Below, piece after piece: positions 32,301 through 42,200 of a stretch of DNA of 64,000 bases. Numbering within the stretch: the stretch's first letter is position 1; each line of letters begins with the position of its first letter. The DNA lies in the IMG/VR virus record IMGVR_UViG_3300035670_000111, positions 1 through 64,000 of that record. One strand, 5' to 3'. The translations under genes were made by a program, and so were the position numbers. The notes beneath the pieces are model-generated. The model saw only the letters and a program-made list of their open reading frames with translations. It was not told the origin of the DNA and did not search any database. Origin of the DNA: a virus.

Positions 32301-32676
32301 AGCCTACCGGATCTATTGTGGTCAGCGGGATATCTGCGTTTGACTTAGTATATGTAAAAGTAGTGGGTGAGAGGATAGAGCTAATTGTATAGTTTCCGTT
32401 TGTAGCCTCTAAAGTTCCGCTTATGTTTACTGGAAGGTTCTCAATAAAATTGTGAGCAGACGCAGTGGTTACGGTAACAACGTTATCTTCTAACACAATA
32501 GAAACAACCTGGGCAATAATGTAGTCAGCAGGGTCGCTGGTTACAGAACCCCAAACTATAGAAACTGTTTGATAGTCATAGGACCAGGCTCTTAAATTTA
32601 CGTTGTTATAGACACGGGTGTTTTCTATTTCACCGTATTTGGGTAAGCCGTATGGAGCAAACGAATACTTAGCCAT
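29308..32676 (-). CDS. Large tail fibre / distal tail protein
   Basis: 1122 residues. After a FN3-like start, residues about 60-120 hold a beta module (VTVTTASAHNF...TFTYTKSNADIPLT) that recurs in the fibre at 61692-64000. Residues 210-290 (KISKWIPRSWL, LYNTLSAYAFEYDKF, LKNKITDLGF) resemble the baseplate-attachment part of tail protein I-type proteins. The rest shows at least four tandem carbohydrate-binding-like modules (repeated NLIPNPTFE, ...GKSYTFSIYVSG, ...GPW-type turns). It should link baseplate to a host-surface glycan. Confidence 0.8.
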   Translation of the reverse strand: MAKYSFAPYGLPKYGEIENTRVYNNVNLRAWSYDYQTVSIVWGSVTSDPADYIIAQVVSIVLEDNVVTVTTASAHNFIENLPVNISGTLEATNGNYTISSILSPTTFTYTKSNADIPLTTIDPVGSATVGRPTHWKLIKSYAGAPNNPYDGVLVDGDLITNYRLSKIDFDTISEGSEVTYSFWIFNGIRWINCGSARAVLISQTDTLNKISKWIPRSWLNEPGDATGEPEDSDLYNTLSAYAFEYDKFRTEAELLYKSSNYQYLPSAILKNKITDLGFSYEPALGDLYHRALYGSGNIINSLKGTPSGVKSYTTALTHWTNEVVTGHNLMLDYNDSSFEESTGRWTADVGDFDRHTFANSLSELGVAVTAPSPGLYDLLFPPRGNAFARAHGHNSPETLSLGESNPVLYGIPVTPGKRYLFTGWTRCAVSNKVGSVQARINWHDGSGTLISSETYSSALQVSTTWQEFNSGSVAGRNGKIAPEDAAYATLNILLTPIDNQVEFYLDMLQFAEAQYSLEYQDARLVQVVVSGESENLIPNPTFEGGLGGWYSLNSTISQDFNAPATSVVYGDCVVKLTATTDQDRVALVSDWIPVDPGKSYTFSIYVSGSAHNAIARIEYSVPQSIDEQTTILSDEDGQYYAQTPYIVDSAPAEIDSIAQRISVSSISPVFSQDSGKPIAKVSVYIDTADINDTFYFDSALFQQNSELDAFFCGDGAPTPISPITETFFDIEDCRWETKSVLNYVPTPSLETTTGWTAGSGSTLTSVSEVPALFGNKQGKISKAGGGEVSTTVYLPYAAIGGEDVVVSAYVRNKAGTYSISTTGQAAGNFIVTEANKDEWTRIHTKRILPAGETSFTLSISLSTGNGAAAVFYFDGVQAEFGRIPSKFTDPASPETITRPNLLNPSVNMYAMKYESRNGGKSLYWTTYADKYARLYTTLSRVMPNGSTWAIVPGKSTLSFPELEDSLIPSASFENDLGSWAGISANLTRSIPRGTLFDETSTHGTAFCRVNATASSTFGITSGDISVKSQRGYYASAAIRPENVDAFGDYTITVNFYDEFDVLILIKTSTIELRRNDRWAYIATFATNAETIGASYAEVRITADVDTPEPGHTFHVDRVVFRE

Positions 32677-33216
32677 TTACATCCCTGCAAGTAAAAACGG
32701 ATCAAACCTTACCGCTTCAGCCTGAGCTAGTGCGGTGTTCGCTGTGTTATTTAGTGTGTTGTATTCAGTACTGCCTACGTATAATACATTTGCCGCGTTC
32801 ACTTTTGGTATGCCTGCGCTGTTTATATTAAAACCCAAAGTGTTATCAGAAGCCCTGGCTTCAAAAATATTAGAAGTTCCAGAAATAGTTTTAATGACTA
32901 AGCCGACAGTTCCAGCTGTAGGTTGGATAGCGTCGCCGGCTTTTTTAACGTATGGGCTATTGATACCAGTTCCGCTAACTAATCCAGCTTCAATATTATT
33001 GATGCGCTGATCTAAGCTTGTCCACTCAGTAGTGGTAGAGAACGTGCCGGTATAGGTAGAGGTTAGCGGGTTTCCTCCTAGAGCTGTAGCTCCAAGAACT
33101 ATTTCTAGAGCACGTACTTCGTCCTGGATGGCGTTTACGTGGTCGGCAAGTACGGTATCTACAAGGTCAACCTTGTTCGTAAATGTACGAATACTTGAGG
33201 GATATGATGCTGGCAT
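32677..33216 (-). CDS. Short tail fibre protein
   Basis: 179 residues. The N-terminal YPSSIRTFTNKVDLVDTV and the following helix HVNAIQDEVRALE are typical of small tail-fibre proteins that trimerise through a coiled coil. The C-terminal part is beta-rich and contains a GYxxN-like repeat region. It abuts the large fibre gene and follows baseplate J by 33 bases. Confidence 0.75.
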   Translation of the reverse strand: MPASYPSSIRTFTNKVDLVDTVLADHVNAIQDEVRALEIVLGATALGGNPLTSTYTGTFSTTTEWTSLDQRINNIEAGLVSGTGINSPYVKKAGDAIQPTAGTVGLVIKTISGTSNIFEARASDNTLGFNINSAGIPKVNAANVLYVGSTEYNTLNNTANTALAQAEAVRFDPFLLAGM

Positions 33217-33249
33217 TTTAGATACCTCTTCCTAGTTTTTGGTATTTTC

Positions 33250-34797
33250 TCACGATAGTCCACCAGTTGTCGTGATAATCAGGTTGTCCGGTAAAAGAAA
33301 TGGGATTTGGCTAGCGGTTAGGGAAATATTGCCGGCAGAGGCACCGTTGTCCGTATTTAACTTTGTTACGGTTACTGACTCTACACCTTCAATTCCAGCA
33401 GCTGTAGCTATTACTTTAGAGAAAGCTATAGATCTTGCAAAGGTGTTTTGTTCAAATGAAAAAAGCTGATTATCGTCTAAGAAAGCTTTGATAAGGTTTA
33501 GCTTAACAGTGTTGTTTCTGTAAGACGGGTTTACGGTTACTGATAGTGAAACGTATAAAGGCACATATGTAGGCGGTTGAGTAGTAATAGTTGTTCCAAC
33601 AGGAACCTTGTCCTGCATATACAGACTTACATTAGAAGCAAGATCTGTCCAAGCTGTTGTTGGGTTTCCACTCTGGATTCCTGGGGTACTAGTGCCGTCA
33701 TTTTGAGGTTGGATGTAAAGAGTGATGGAGCTATAGACTGCCCCTACCGCGTTTACTTTTCCAATTTGAGGTACTTGTAGCGCTATGTACTTGTAATCAT
33801 CTAGGGTTACTGCTCGACGTCTAGCAATAATTGCAGCTTTAATTTTATTTCTAAGCTGGGTGTTGTCATCTGCGTCTGCTCCACCAAATGCGGCTGCGGA
33901 GTTAGTAGCGGTTAAATATGAAATAGCTTCTGGGTCTATGTTTCCTGGAATGAACGTTACTTCAGATATAGCATTAGAAACTACGTTTCCTGCTTCTCCT
34001 ACGCTTGTTTTGTACAGAGCGCTAATTAGCTGTCCCGTAGCAGGGATAGAACCATTAATTCCATCCCCAAATACAATTGTTAAACTTCCATCTTCATTTT
34101 GAGACGTAGTAAATACTAGATCCGTTGGACTAGCGTTAGACAAGCTGTCTGTGTATGTCCATGGGGCAAATGCAGCTCCCTGGCCTACATACACTATTAG
34201 AGACGCATCTACTACGCCAATATCAGTAATCGTGAACTCTTGATTAGACTCTCCGCTAGAAGTTCCTAGGCTTGAAGGAAGTGGCTTATTATTGCTAGGA
34301 TTGATAAGATCTGGGCGATCTGTATTTACTGTTTTACCTTCTTTTGCAGTCAAGGTTATTTCTTGATTTGGCTGAAGCTGAATTGCAGCTTGAGTAGTTT
34401 CAAAATAAACTTCTGTATACGGACCAAATAACAGCGGGGCCATAACTTGAGTACCAATAGGTATATCTATAGCCGCTGTGCTTATATTTTCAAAAGTTAC
34501 AGATACTGTGGCTGGGGTAGGACCAGAGGGTTTGTAGCCATACAACTCAGCAAAATTTAATAGGGTAGATCTTTGAACAGCGGTGTCAACAGTGGTTTCA
34601 TTAGCTACTCTGTCCAGGTAATAGGACATTATGTCGCCCATATAAGCAAAAGCCTCTACAAGAACTCCACCCAAATCAGATGGATCAGACGCATCCCAGT
34701 CAAGCTGAGTACGTGCATTTATAAGATTTATAAGGTCATTTTTTAGTGCCGCAAAATCTCTAGAGGTATAGTCTATTTGTATTTCGTTAGCCATCAT
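33250..34797 (-). CDS. Baseplate J-like wedge protein
   Basis: 515 residues. DYTSRDFAALKNDLI, SDLGGVLVEAFAYMGDIMSYYLDRVANET and RSTLLNFAELYGY are the hallmark blocks of baseplate assembly protein J (T4 gp6 family). It forms the wedge ring around the hub and triggers sheath contraction. ATGATG start overlaps the gp25-like stop; the second ATG is equally possible. Genes gp25, J and distal fibres are in the canonical order. Confidence 0.92.
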   Translation of the reverse strand: MMANEIQIDYTSRDFAALKNDLINLINARTQLDWDASDPSDLGGVLVEAFAYMGDIMSYYLDRVANETTVDTAVQRSTLLNFAELYGYKPSGPTPATVSVTFENISTAAIDIPIGTQVMAPLLFGPYTEVYFETTQAAIQLQPNQEITLTAKEGKTVNTDRPDLINPSNNKPLPSSLGTSSGESNQEFTITDIGVVDASLIVYVGQGAAFAPWTYTDSLSNASPTDLVFTTSQNEDGSLTIVFGDGINGSIPATGQLISALYKTSVGEAGNVVSNAISEVTFIPGNIDPEAISYLTATNSAAAFGGADADDNTQLRNKIKAAIIARRRAVTLDDYKYIALQVPQIGKVNAVGAVYSSITLYIQPQNDGTSTPGIQSGNPTTAWTDLASNVSLYMQDKVPVGTTITTQPPTYVPLYVSLSVTVNPSYRNNTVKLNLIKAFLDDNQLFSFEQNTFARSIAFSKVIATAAGIEGVESVTVTKLNTDNGASAGNISLTASQIPFLLPDNLIITTTGGLS

Positions 34798-35204
34798 AAC
34801 TCCGTTGCTGAGATAGTTCCGTCTATATTAAAAATTGCCGTGCTTACTGAAAGAGTAGTTATAGTGCTATTAGGAAGTTTAACTAGGATCTCAACTTCTG
34901 CCGACCCACTTTCATCTGGCAAAGACACGTTTATTTCCTCTATAGATATTTCTGGTAGCCAAACATTCACGGCGCTTCTTACTGCTTGATTAATGGAAAA
35001 CTCAAGTTGGTTATCATTTTCGTAAAGGGCTCTAAGAACGTCTGTACCATACTCAGGAAGCATGGGCCTTTGCCCCGGACTAGTGGATAACAAAGTTAGC
35101 AAACGATCTATGTAGATTTTTACTGGGTTTTCCGTACTATCTAAAACACCTAGTGGGCTAAGAGTAAAGGGATAGGATATTGCGCTCACTGTACTCCAAT
35201 CCAA
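34794..35204 (-). CDS. gp25-like baseplate wedge protein
   Basis: 136 residues. PGQRPMLPEYGTDVLRAL and the preceding KIYIDRLLTLLST block are the conserved core of the gp25/gpW lysozyme-like wedge family, which nucleates sheath polymerisation. Between spike and baseplate J, as in other contractile tails. Confidence 0.92.
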   Translation of the reverse strand: MDWSTVSAISYPFTLSPLGVLDSTENPVKIYIDRLLTLLSTSPGQRPMLPEYGTDVLRALYENDNQLEFSINQAVRSAVNVWLPEISIEEINVSLPDESGSAEVEILVKLPNSTITTLSVSTAIFNIDGTISATEL

Positions 35205-35839
35205 ACAGGGTATTCGGGATCTCCGGCTATGAACATGACCCAGACCATCTGCCCCTTATATGGGATCAAACGATGAGGGGTATGTTCGGCTACTCGAGCT
35301 GGGTCAGAAGATCTATTGGTGCCAAAACCAGCAGCTATAGGGTCTATGTCTAAACCCCCGGCTGTTAGGTTTTGTTCCTGAGAATCATTCCACCGCTGAG
35401 TAGTGTTTGCTATTGTATCGTGGGCATGGGTTAATTTATAGGTTGTATCTGGAGTCTTTCCGGCATGGTTGTTTGTGTGGGCATCATGAGCAAGGCTTAT
35501 TACTACAGGGTGAGTATGAGCTGTACCGGCTGATGCGGCCCCACTTGTTACCGTAGCTGAGTGGGTAGCGTGAGTCGCGTGTGCTTGCAGCAAATTAGCT
35601 ACTTCAGAAGCTAGGTGAGGCAAATGATCTGGATGATTTGCATTAGCTATTATTGGGTTGCAAGCTCTTGCCCATCCCGTAACTTCTTGACCAGTTGTTT
35701 GAAATACCTTTACCTTAATACGTCCCTTTTTTAGGGGATCTTGAATATCTTCGACTTTAGCTTCGTATATGCCAAAAAACCTATTACGACCTACTGGGTC
35801 CATGCCATATTCAGAATCGGCTACATGCTTGTATTTCAT
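35186..35839 (-). CDS. gp5/VgrG-like spike OB-fold protein with His-rich insertion
   Basis: 217 residues from ATG 35839 (ATGA overlap, GGGAGG four bases upstream). The halves FFGIYEAKVEDIQDPLKKGRI...GWARACNP and PYKGQMVWVMFIAGD...PVWIGVQ are strands of one OB domain as in gp5, gpV and VgrG. About 90 residues rich in His, Ala and Thr (residues about 84-150, many HxxH or HTH patterns) are inserted between them. The His-rich part may bind metal as in spike tips (inference). Confidence 0.85.
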   Translation of the reverse strand: MKYKHVADSEYGMDPVGRNRFFGIYEAKVEDIQDPLKKGRIKVKVFQTTGQEVTGWARACNPIIANANHPDHLPHLASEVANLLQAHATHATHSATVTSGAASAGTAHTHPVVISLAHDAHTNNHAGKTPDTTYKLTHAHDTIANTTQRWNDSQEQNLTAGGLDIDPIAAGFGTNRSSDPARVAEHTPHRLIPYKGQMVWVMFIAGDPEYPVWIGVQ

Positions 35840-36432
35840 ACAGCCTCCCATTTTACAGTTCTTTTAACTCTAGAAAAATTAGGAGGTTTAACAGAATATG
35901 GATCTTCTGGTATGACAGTTTCTGGTACAGCTGTTTCTCTAGGCTTTACCACGGAGGTAGGCTCTGTCTTTCCATAAGTTGGGGTTAAACTAGAACTATT
36001 AATTGCAAAAGAATAATCTTTTAAATTAGATTCAGCAGACGTTAATGCTTGATTAGATAGCTCTCCCTGTATATCTCTTATAGGAGTAGCATTTCTAGCT
36101 GAATCAGTGGTATCACCAATAGTGTCAGTTCCTATATCTACTTCCATCATATAGTCAGCGGGACTTCCCCCAAAAATATGTTTTACAGAGAGTACCGTCC
36201 AATATCCAGAAAGCCCATTAGGCAACCCGTCTAGATAGATGGCCTCATAAGGCTTTACAAGAGAATTGCCTACAAGCACTACTCTCGCCCGGTACTGGTA
36301 TCGCTTTGCATCAGCTAAGTCGTTGGCAATGTACTTAGACTCAGTTAAGCTTGTAGCTACATCATAAACTTGATGCTTTTGAAAAGAAGCTACGTTTTCT
36401 TCGGTTCCTTTAGTATATCTAGAGAGTGTCAT
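35836..36432 (-). CDS. Second part of the baseplate hub (gpD/gp27-like)
   Basis: 198 residues from ATG 36432 (GGAG eight bases upstream). YRARVVLVGNSLVKPYEAIYLDGLPNGLSGYWTVLSVKHIF corresponds to the final beta domain of late control D/gp27 hub proteins (the xVxGNPxLxxGxxVxLxG block). The C-terminal third is a Pro/Ser-rich tail. The N-terminal hub domains are in the adjacent gene at 36419-37270, so the hub is split over two overlapping genes. Confidence 0.75.
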   Translation of the reverse strand: MTLSRYTKGTEENVASFQKHQVYDVATSLTESKYIANDLADAKRYQYRARVVLVGNSLVKPYEAIYLDGLPNGLSGYWTVLSVKHIFGGSPADYMMEVDIGTDTIGDTTDSARNATPIRDIQGELSNQALTSAESNLKDYSFAINSSSLTPTYGKTEPTSVVKPRETAVPETVIPEDPYSVKPPNFSRVKRTVKWEAV

Positions 36433-37270
36433 CAAAGAACTCCTCGCTAGGTACTACAACACCTTTGTCTTCAAAATTAAAGTCTTTTAGTTTATGCAAT
36501 GTGGCAATGATGGTTCCAGTACGCTCATTGTAACCGGTGATTATGCGATCAACCTTTGCTCCCATTTCTGGAGCGGTATCCGAGATCTCAGGCTTAAAGC
36601 TTATTATAGTTCCATAGCTGCGGTTATACTTAACAGATGTGCCGCCTATCTCTGAATCTATGTATTCAAAATAAGGAGCGCTTTGTTTACTTTTAGTAAA
36701 AATTTTATTCTTAGATACAAAATAAATAGTAGTTCCTTCAGATCTTAAAGCAAAACCCGTCTGCTTTGCTAGACGTCGTAGCAACTGCCAGTCTGTTTGC
36801 CCTGCTTGAACTATAGTTTTTCGTACTCTAGGATGGCGTTGAGTAACCGCTTTCATCCCTGTTTTTTCAGCAATCTTTTTAACTACCTGATCTGCAGTTA
36901 CGTTTTTATATATTTTTTGATCTGTATTTTTTAATACGTGAGATGCTGAAATACAGATTATATCTGTATTGTTTGAGTCTAAATCGTCTTTAGGGTCTAT
37001 AGCATAGACGTAGCCTACAAACTCTTGCTTTATTCTATCTGTAGTAAAGGTGAACCTAACTGGGTCTTCAGATTTAATAACAGTATCGTCATTGAAGGGT
37101 TTGCCCTTAAAGTGAAGCACTAAACGGTCGTGCTGTTCAGTATCTTGATATAGCTCAGCTCCAATTAACAGCATTTCTAGATCTGGAGTTTTAGGCAACT
37201 CTACTTTATAGGTAGAGTAGTTAGCTGTAGACTCGTATACATAATTGCGTTGAAAGTTATTAGTTGTCAT
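36419..37270 (-). CDS. Baseplate hub protein, first part (gpD/gp27-like)
   Basis: 283 residues. VTADQVVKKIAEKTGMKA and QTDWQLLRRLAKQTGFALRSEGTTIYF are diagnostic blocks of phage tail protein D/gp27 hubs. The protein stops where the last domain is expected, and that domain is encoded by the next gene, overlapping by 14 bases. It overlaps the LysM gene upstream by 11 bases. Trimeric hub beneath the spike. Confidence 0.85.
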   Translation of the reverse strand: MTTNNFQRNYVYESTANYSTYKVELPKTPDLEMLLIGAELYQDTEQHDRLVLHFKGKPFNDDTVIKSEDPVRFTFTTDRIKQEFVGYVYAIDPKDDLDSNNTDIICISASHVLKNTDQKIYKNVTADQVVKKIAEKTGMKAVTQRHPRVRKTIVQAGQTDWQLLRRLAKQTGFALRSEGTTIYFVSKNKIFTKSKQSAPYFEYIDSEIGGTSVKYNRSYGTIISFKPEISDTAPEMGAKVDRIITGYNERTGTIIATLHKLKDFNFEDKGVVVPSEEFFDDTL

Positions 37271-37541
37271 ATGGAATCCTAATAACAGTTCCTGGGGCTA
37301 TGTTAGTTGGATCAACTATTTCTGGATTTATTTCTAAAATTTCCCACCAGTACTTAGAATGACCTATGTACACTTTAGCTAGGGCACCTAAACTATCTCC
37401 GTCAATCCAGGTGTATTCCACATATTGGACAGACTTGCTTTCAGGAAATTTTCTAAAAACTCCAATAGAGTACTGTCCCGTATATTTTTGTTTTATTTGA
37501 AACAAAGGCCCGTCGTAATATCGAGAAACTCTTTCTATCAT
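37260..37541 (-). CDS. LysM-domain tail protein (gpX/gp53-like)
   Basis: 93 residues. EYTWIDGDSLGALAKVYIGHSKYWWEILEINPEI...PGTVIRIP is a LysM domain. In contractile tails this small protein links hub and wedge. It is coupled to the upstream gene by an ATGA overlap. Confidence 0.88.
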   Translation of the reverse strand: MIERVSRYYDGPLFQIKQKYTGQYSIGVFRKFPESKSVQYVEYTWIDGDSLGALAKVYIGHSKYWWEILEINPEIVDPTNIAPGTVIRIPYDN

Positions 37542-39262
37542 GACTTGGCCTCCTCTCCAGTACCAGCAACTTTAGCAGCACGATTTTGAAACTCTTGTTT
37601 AATCTTTTTCTTTGAAAGTTCAAGAGATGGGTATCTAATAAAGGAGATATTTACTACAGACAGCATTGGAACCATTTCTTGGGTAAACATAACGTGTTTT
37701 ACGTCTAAGCTTGCCATGGATCCGTAATACTTTAGATTATTATGTAGATGGAACCAACAAGGAGTACCCGTTATATAACCAAAGTCTGAAGTCTTTCCGT
37801 CGTAGTCTAATAGAGCAGTTTTTCCAGGATCTCCATTTAAAACTCTGTATAAGAACTCAAGATCGTATTCTGTTCCTCTATAAAGGATCCCTTCAATTTC
37901 TTCTTTTCTTAATGCTCTTGGATAACCATTTGTATAGTCTATTCCATTACTTGTTGTTACCGTTGATTTTAAATTTTTTAGGGCGGTCATGTCAACAATG
38001 CGGTTTAAGTAAAGCTCGATGTTTACTGTTGTATTTCCACCAAGAAGGTTTGCGGGATCTTTGCTGTTAAGCATCCAATCTACAGACGTGTTTGTAGTAG
38101 TACCGTAATTCATAGATTGAGGGTTATAGGTAAATCTAAAACCCCACAATTTTCTTTCTCCTTTTGTGGGTTTATTTAGAGCTTCAGCACCATCCGTAGA
38201 CTGGTATATCTTTCCAAGCCGGTTATTTCTATTATTTAATGCGGCTACAACTCCCCTAGGATCTATGGTTACATCGTCCCGTTTATTTATAATTTCTCGC
38301 GTTCTTTCCCCATGACCTACAGATCTAGTGACAAAATGGTTTGGTGGGTTGTACTGAATTTTGTCTAAATCAGGAGGGGGCAAAATTTCTCCAAGAGCTG
38401 GATTAGGGGTTTCTTCTTCCCCGCATACGGCTCTTACAGCCTGTAATAAAACTTCTTGAGCTTGTCCAAAATAGGTATTAGGACCAGTAGCATCTACGGC
38501 TTCTCTTCCTAGGTACTGTTCACGTATTTTTTGACCATTTTTACTGTAGTAAACAAGCGTGGTATCAACTTTACCGCCAGCAACGTTTGTAAGATAAAAC
38601 CCTACCCATTCATTAGTGCATCGATTCCATCGAGCTCTGTCTGCTCCTACAAGAGTTTTTAAGGCTGGCGGGATCTTTGGTTGAGTAGATGCTTTTGTAA
38701 AATTTAAGGTTTTCATCCTAGCATTTGGATATAAACCTATTTCAACAGGCTCAGGATTAAGAGGGTTTTCTTGACTTCCAGCTTCAAGGGTTACTTGTAT
38801 TCTTGGAGTAATAACTCCCTTATCAGTACCGTTTATGAAAAAGGTAAATACTGTGTTTCCTTTTCCTGAAACAGGAGAGCTCTGTCTAACATAATTTCCA
38901 AAACTTTTTGGACAAGTTGCGTAAGAGGCAATGCTGTCTAACCAGCTTTGTAAAACAACTACCCTAACGCCGTCATCATCTCCCAACAAACCTACTGGAT
39001 TTGGACCAAGGCCCGGAGAAGTTTCTTTCCAAACACGTACTTCAAACTTTAATTGGTGCTTATAGTTTACTTGTTTTCCGTTATCTGGCGATAGCCAGTC
39101 TCCAGTTATAATTGGGTCATCATCCCAGCCATATATGCTTGCCCAACCATCAGAGTCTACAGCGTTAGTTGTTTCGACCCCAGTGTTTCCACTGCCTAAG
39201 TTGTCATCTATAAACTCGTAATAGTCAATGGTATAGAAATATCCAGACTCATATGTCGGCAT
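37538..39262 (-). CDS. Large baseplate-associated protein
   Basis: 574 residues between the tape measure and LysM genes. Mixed alpha/beta with Tyr/Trp/Asn-rich N-terminus and a C-terminal domain holding WGFRFTYNPQSMNYG and ISFIRYPSL strands, a type seen in baseplate proteins encoded after the tape measure of actinophage myoviruses. It overlaps the neighbours by one and four bases. Exact family uncertain. Confidence 0.7.
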   Translation of the reverse strand: MPTYESGYFYTIDYYEFIDDNLGSGNTGVETTNAVDSDGWASIYGWDDDPIITGDWLSPDNGKQVNYKHQLKFEVRVWKETSPGLGPNPVGLLGDDDGVRVVVLQSWLDSIASYATCPKSFGNYVRQSSPVSGKGNTVFTFFINGTDKGVITPRIQVTLEAGSQENPLNPEPVEIGLYPNARMKTLNFTKASTQPKIPPALKTLVGADRARWNRCTNEWVGFYLTNVAGGKVDTTLVYYSKNGQKIREQYLGREAVDATGPNTYFGQAQEVLLQAVRAVCGEEETPNPALGEILPPPDLDKIQYNPPNHFVTRSVGHGERTREIINKRDDVTIDPRGVVAALNNRNNRLGKIYQSTDGAEALNKPTKGERKLWGFRFTYNPQSMNYGTTTNTSVDWMLNSKDPANLLGGNTTVNIELYLNRIVDMTALKNLKSTVTTSNGIDYTNGYPRALRKEEIEGILYRGTEYDLEFLYRVLNGDPGKTALLDYDGKTSDFGYITGTPCWFHLHNNLKYYGSMASLDVKHVMFTQEMVPMLSVVNISFIRYPSLELSKKKIKQEFQNRAAKVAGTGEEAKS

Positions 39263-42200
39263 TAGTAGATACCTAATCCTTCCCCATACTTAATCTTTGC
39301 TTCTAATCTCTTTAGTACATCGTCGGCAAGTTTGTTTGCTTCTCCAACAGATGCTCTTGCTATATTAACGTTCATGTGTACCTGCACGTCTATTTTAGAG
39401 GACGCATTGAAGTTTGCTCCACTACTTCTTTGAACAACTACAGAAGAACCTTCAGTAGCCAAACCTCCAGAAGAGGAGTTACCCATTGTTTCTGGGCCCC
39501 CACCAATTCCAGATTTTTGAGCTATTCGATTAGCGTCGTCCATCCAATTAAGGAAAGTACCGTCTTTATAAACAGACCAAGGCTCCCAATTTTTTCCGCC
39601 TTTGCTTATTTCAAGCGCTGCTGCAAGATTGTATTTAGGATTTTTTAGTCGAGAAGCATCTCTCCATGGATTACTATAGGATTTCCAATTATTTAAAGAC
39701 CTTATTTGAAACGGCCCATAACTTGGTCCCCACTTACGAGTTACTAAGCTTTTATCTCCAACAGCATCTACTCTTCCACCAGATTCTGCCATAGCTACTG
39801 CAAAAGCAGTTTTTAAGGCGTCTCCTCTAAAACCAGCTTCATAGAGCATACGCATAAAGCCTGCTCTACTTCCTCCGGCTATGCCTTGTTCTCCGCCCCT
39901 ACCCTCAGTATGCCCTGGGTCTAATATATCCTTGTATCTACTATCCTTTGGATTAATTCCGCTCATAAGCCTGTCGTAGTTAACCGGGCCGTTATTTCCA
40001 AACATACTAAGTAATTGCGCTATGGACGGGCTTGTATATTTCTTGCTTAATGGGGTGCCGAAGTCCTCAAGATTTCTACTTTCAGCATTTGTTCCTTTGT
40101 GGCCCGTAAACGTATTTGCTACTGCGCCTACCATTGATTTTAGTCCACTAACAATTTTAGTTCCTACGGCTTTTATAAAGGAGAATGCTTTACCAAAGAA
40201 ACTCTTAGGATTTTCTCTTCCTTGAGCACCGACTCCACCGTGGTCTCTAACTTCAAAGTGAAGGTGAGGACCTGTAGAACTTCCTGCTCCTCGAGCGCCC
40301 TTCTTACCGCCAGACTTTGCAATTACCTGACCTCTTTTTACACGTTGACCTTTTTGAACTAAGATCTCGCTTAAGTGGGCATACAGAGTCGATTTAACTT
40401 GATGTTTAATAATTATATAGAATCCGTATTGTGCATGAGTCCCAGTCTCGTAGACTATTCCGTCAGCTGCGGCTTGTACAGGACTTCCTACTGCAACTGC
40501 GTAGTCAATACCTCTGTGATTAGAACTAATGCCTGGATTCTTTCTTGCTGCTTCTGCGCGAGGGCCATAATCAGAACTAATACGTGTACCTGGTTTTACA
40601 GGTGGTTGAAAAACTTTACCGTATTGTGCTGGAGCTCCGCCGCCATCTCCACCAATACCATGTGAGCAACCCATATTTCCGTGGTTGCACCCGCCGCCAT
40701 CTCCGCCCATACCAGCAAGGGTTTGTCCAACACCTATAGCTGTACCTATTGCAGCACCTATACCAGTTCCTATTACTGGTATAAAGCTTCCAATAGCTGC
40801 GCCAGTAAGGGCCATACCGCCAATATTTGCTGCGGCAAGGCCGGCTTTTCTTACGCCTGGACTTACTTTTTCTCCAAATAACGCGTCTAATCCTTCAGCA
40901 CCTAGTACTGCAGCTATTGATCCAAGCGTTAATTTACCTTTTGAAGATTTAAGTAGTTTTAATAGTGCTGCTCTTTTTGTAAGTGCTGCTGCACCAGTAG
41001 CTGTAGCTGCTGTTGCTCCAGCCGCAGCGGCTCCTGCGCTAACTCCTCCAGCTGCCATCGCACCTGTTCCCATAAAACCAGCTTTGCCTCCAACACCTAA
41101 CATACGGGCAGTTAAACCTAATTGGAGTGCACTTCCAGCCGCGCCTGCCATCATGCCGCCTAAACCAGATAAGGTAGCGCCTGTGTTTCCAGCCCCAGGT
41201 AAAGTTTGTAAAATTCCTTTTAGAGTCATCAAGCCATCGTTTACTGGACCTAAGATGTCAGCCATAGTGCTAAACGCATCGTTTACAGACGCGGTTGTTC
41301 TTAGGGAGACGTTGTAGCCACCTACTAATCCTTCTTCGGTAGCTTGAAGTTTTCTTGCCTCAGAGGTGTTGTATCTAAACTGAGCACGGAGCGGGCTTTC
41401 TTTTCCAACGCCCATAATGTCTAATGCTCTGTTAGGATCTGATAAATCTTTTTTAGTTAGGGAAGAGCCTTTACTTGCTCTTGCAATAATTCCCATCTGT
41501 AGCTGTTGCAATAGCTCTGGATTTCCTCCAGAGAGTTGCATGAGGGTCGCATAGCCTTTAGATCCTGGATTAAGGACCATCATGGCTTGCTCTTTAGTTA
41601 TCTTACGTCCGCCATATAGGAAGCCATATGCCTGATTAACAAGCTGGTTAGGAGCAACGAGGTTTCCTTGGCGATCACGTGCTCGTATACCCGCACGTAA
41701 GAAGCTCATCGCATTTATTCCAGCAAATGCGCCAGCTACTTGTTCATTAGACGCTCCGGTCAAAGCAGACATACCGCCTACTTGACCCATAATGCGTCGT
41801 GAGCTTAAAGTGTTAGCTAAATATCCGCCCTGATAGCCCAGCGTAGCTGCAGCCGCAGTAGGTCCCATGGCGCTAGTTGCACCGCCACCTACTAGCCTAT
41901 TAGACTGTGCTATTAGGCCTTGAGCACCCATCCCGCTGAGTCCAGCAAGAGAATCAGCGTAGATTCTTTGTGTAACGGCGGACATGGTGTTTGGAGCCAT
42001 GCTGTACGCTGTAGCTCCAGCAGCAAGGCCAATAACGCCCAAGCCCATGGCTTGCTGTTGACGTCTAGTTCCGCTACTAAAAGCACCTAAACCTAGTGTT
42101 TGACCGCCAACACCTTTGTTCCCGGTTGTGGCTTCAAGTAAAAGATCGCGGTATTCTCTGGCGTTCTTAACTAGCTTTTCAGAATAATCTACAAGTTTTT

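Noticed and set aside
40685-41317. Plus-strand 210-residue Pro/Ala-rich open frame
   Set aside because: Antisense to the Gly/Ala-rich part of the tape measure; composition explained by that gene and no ribosome site.
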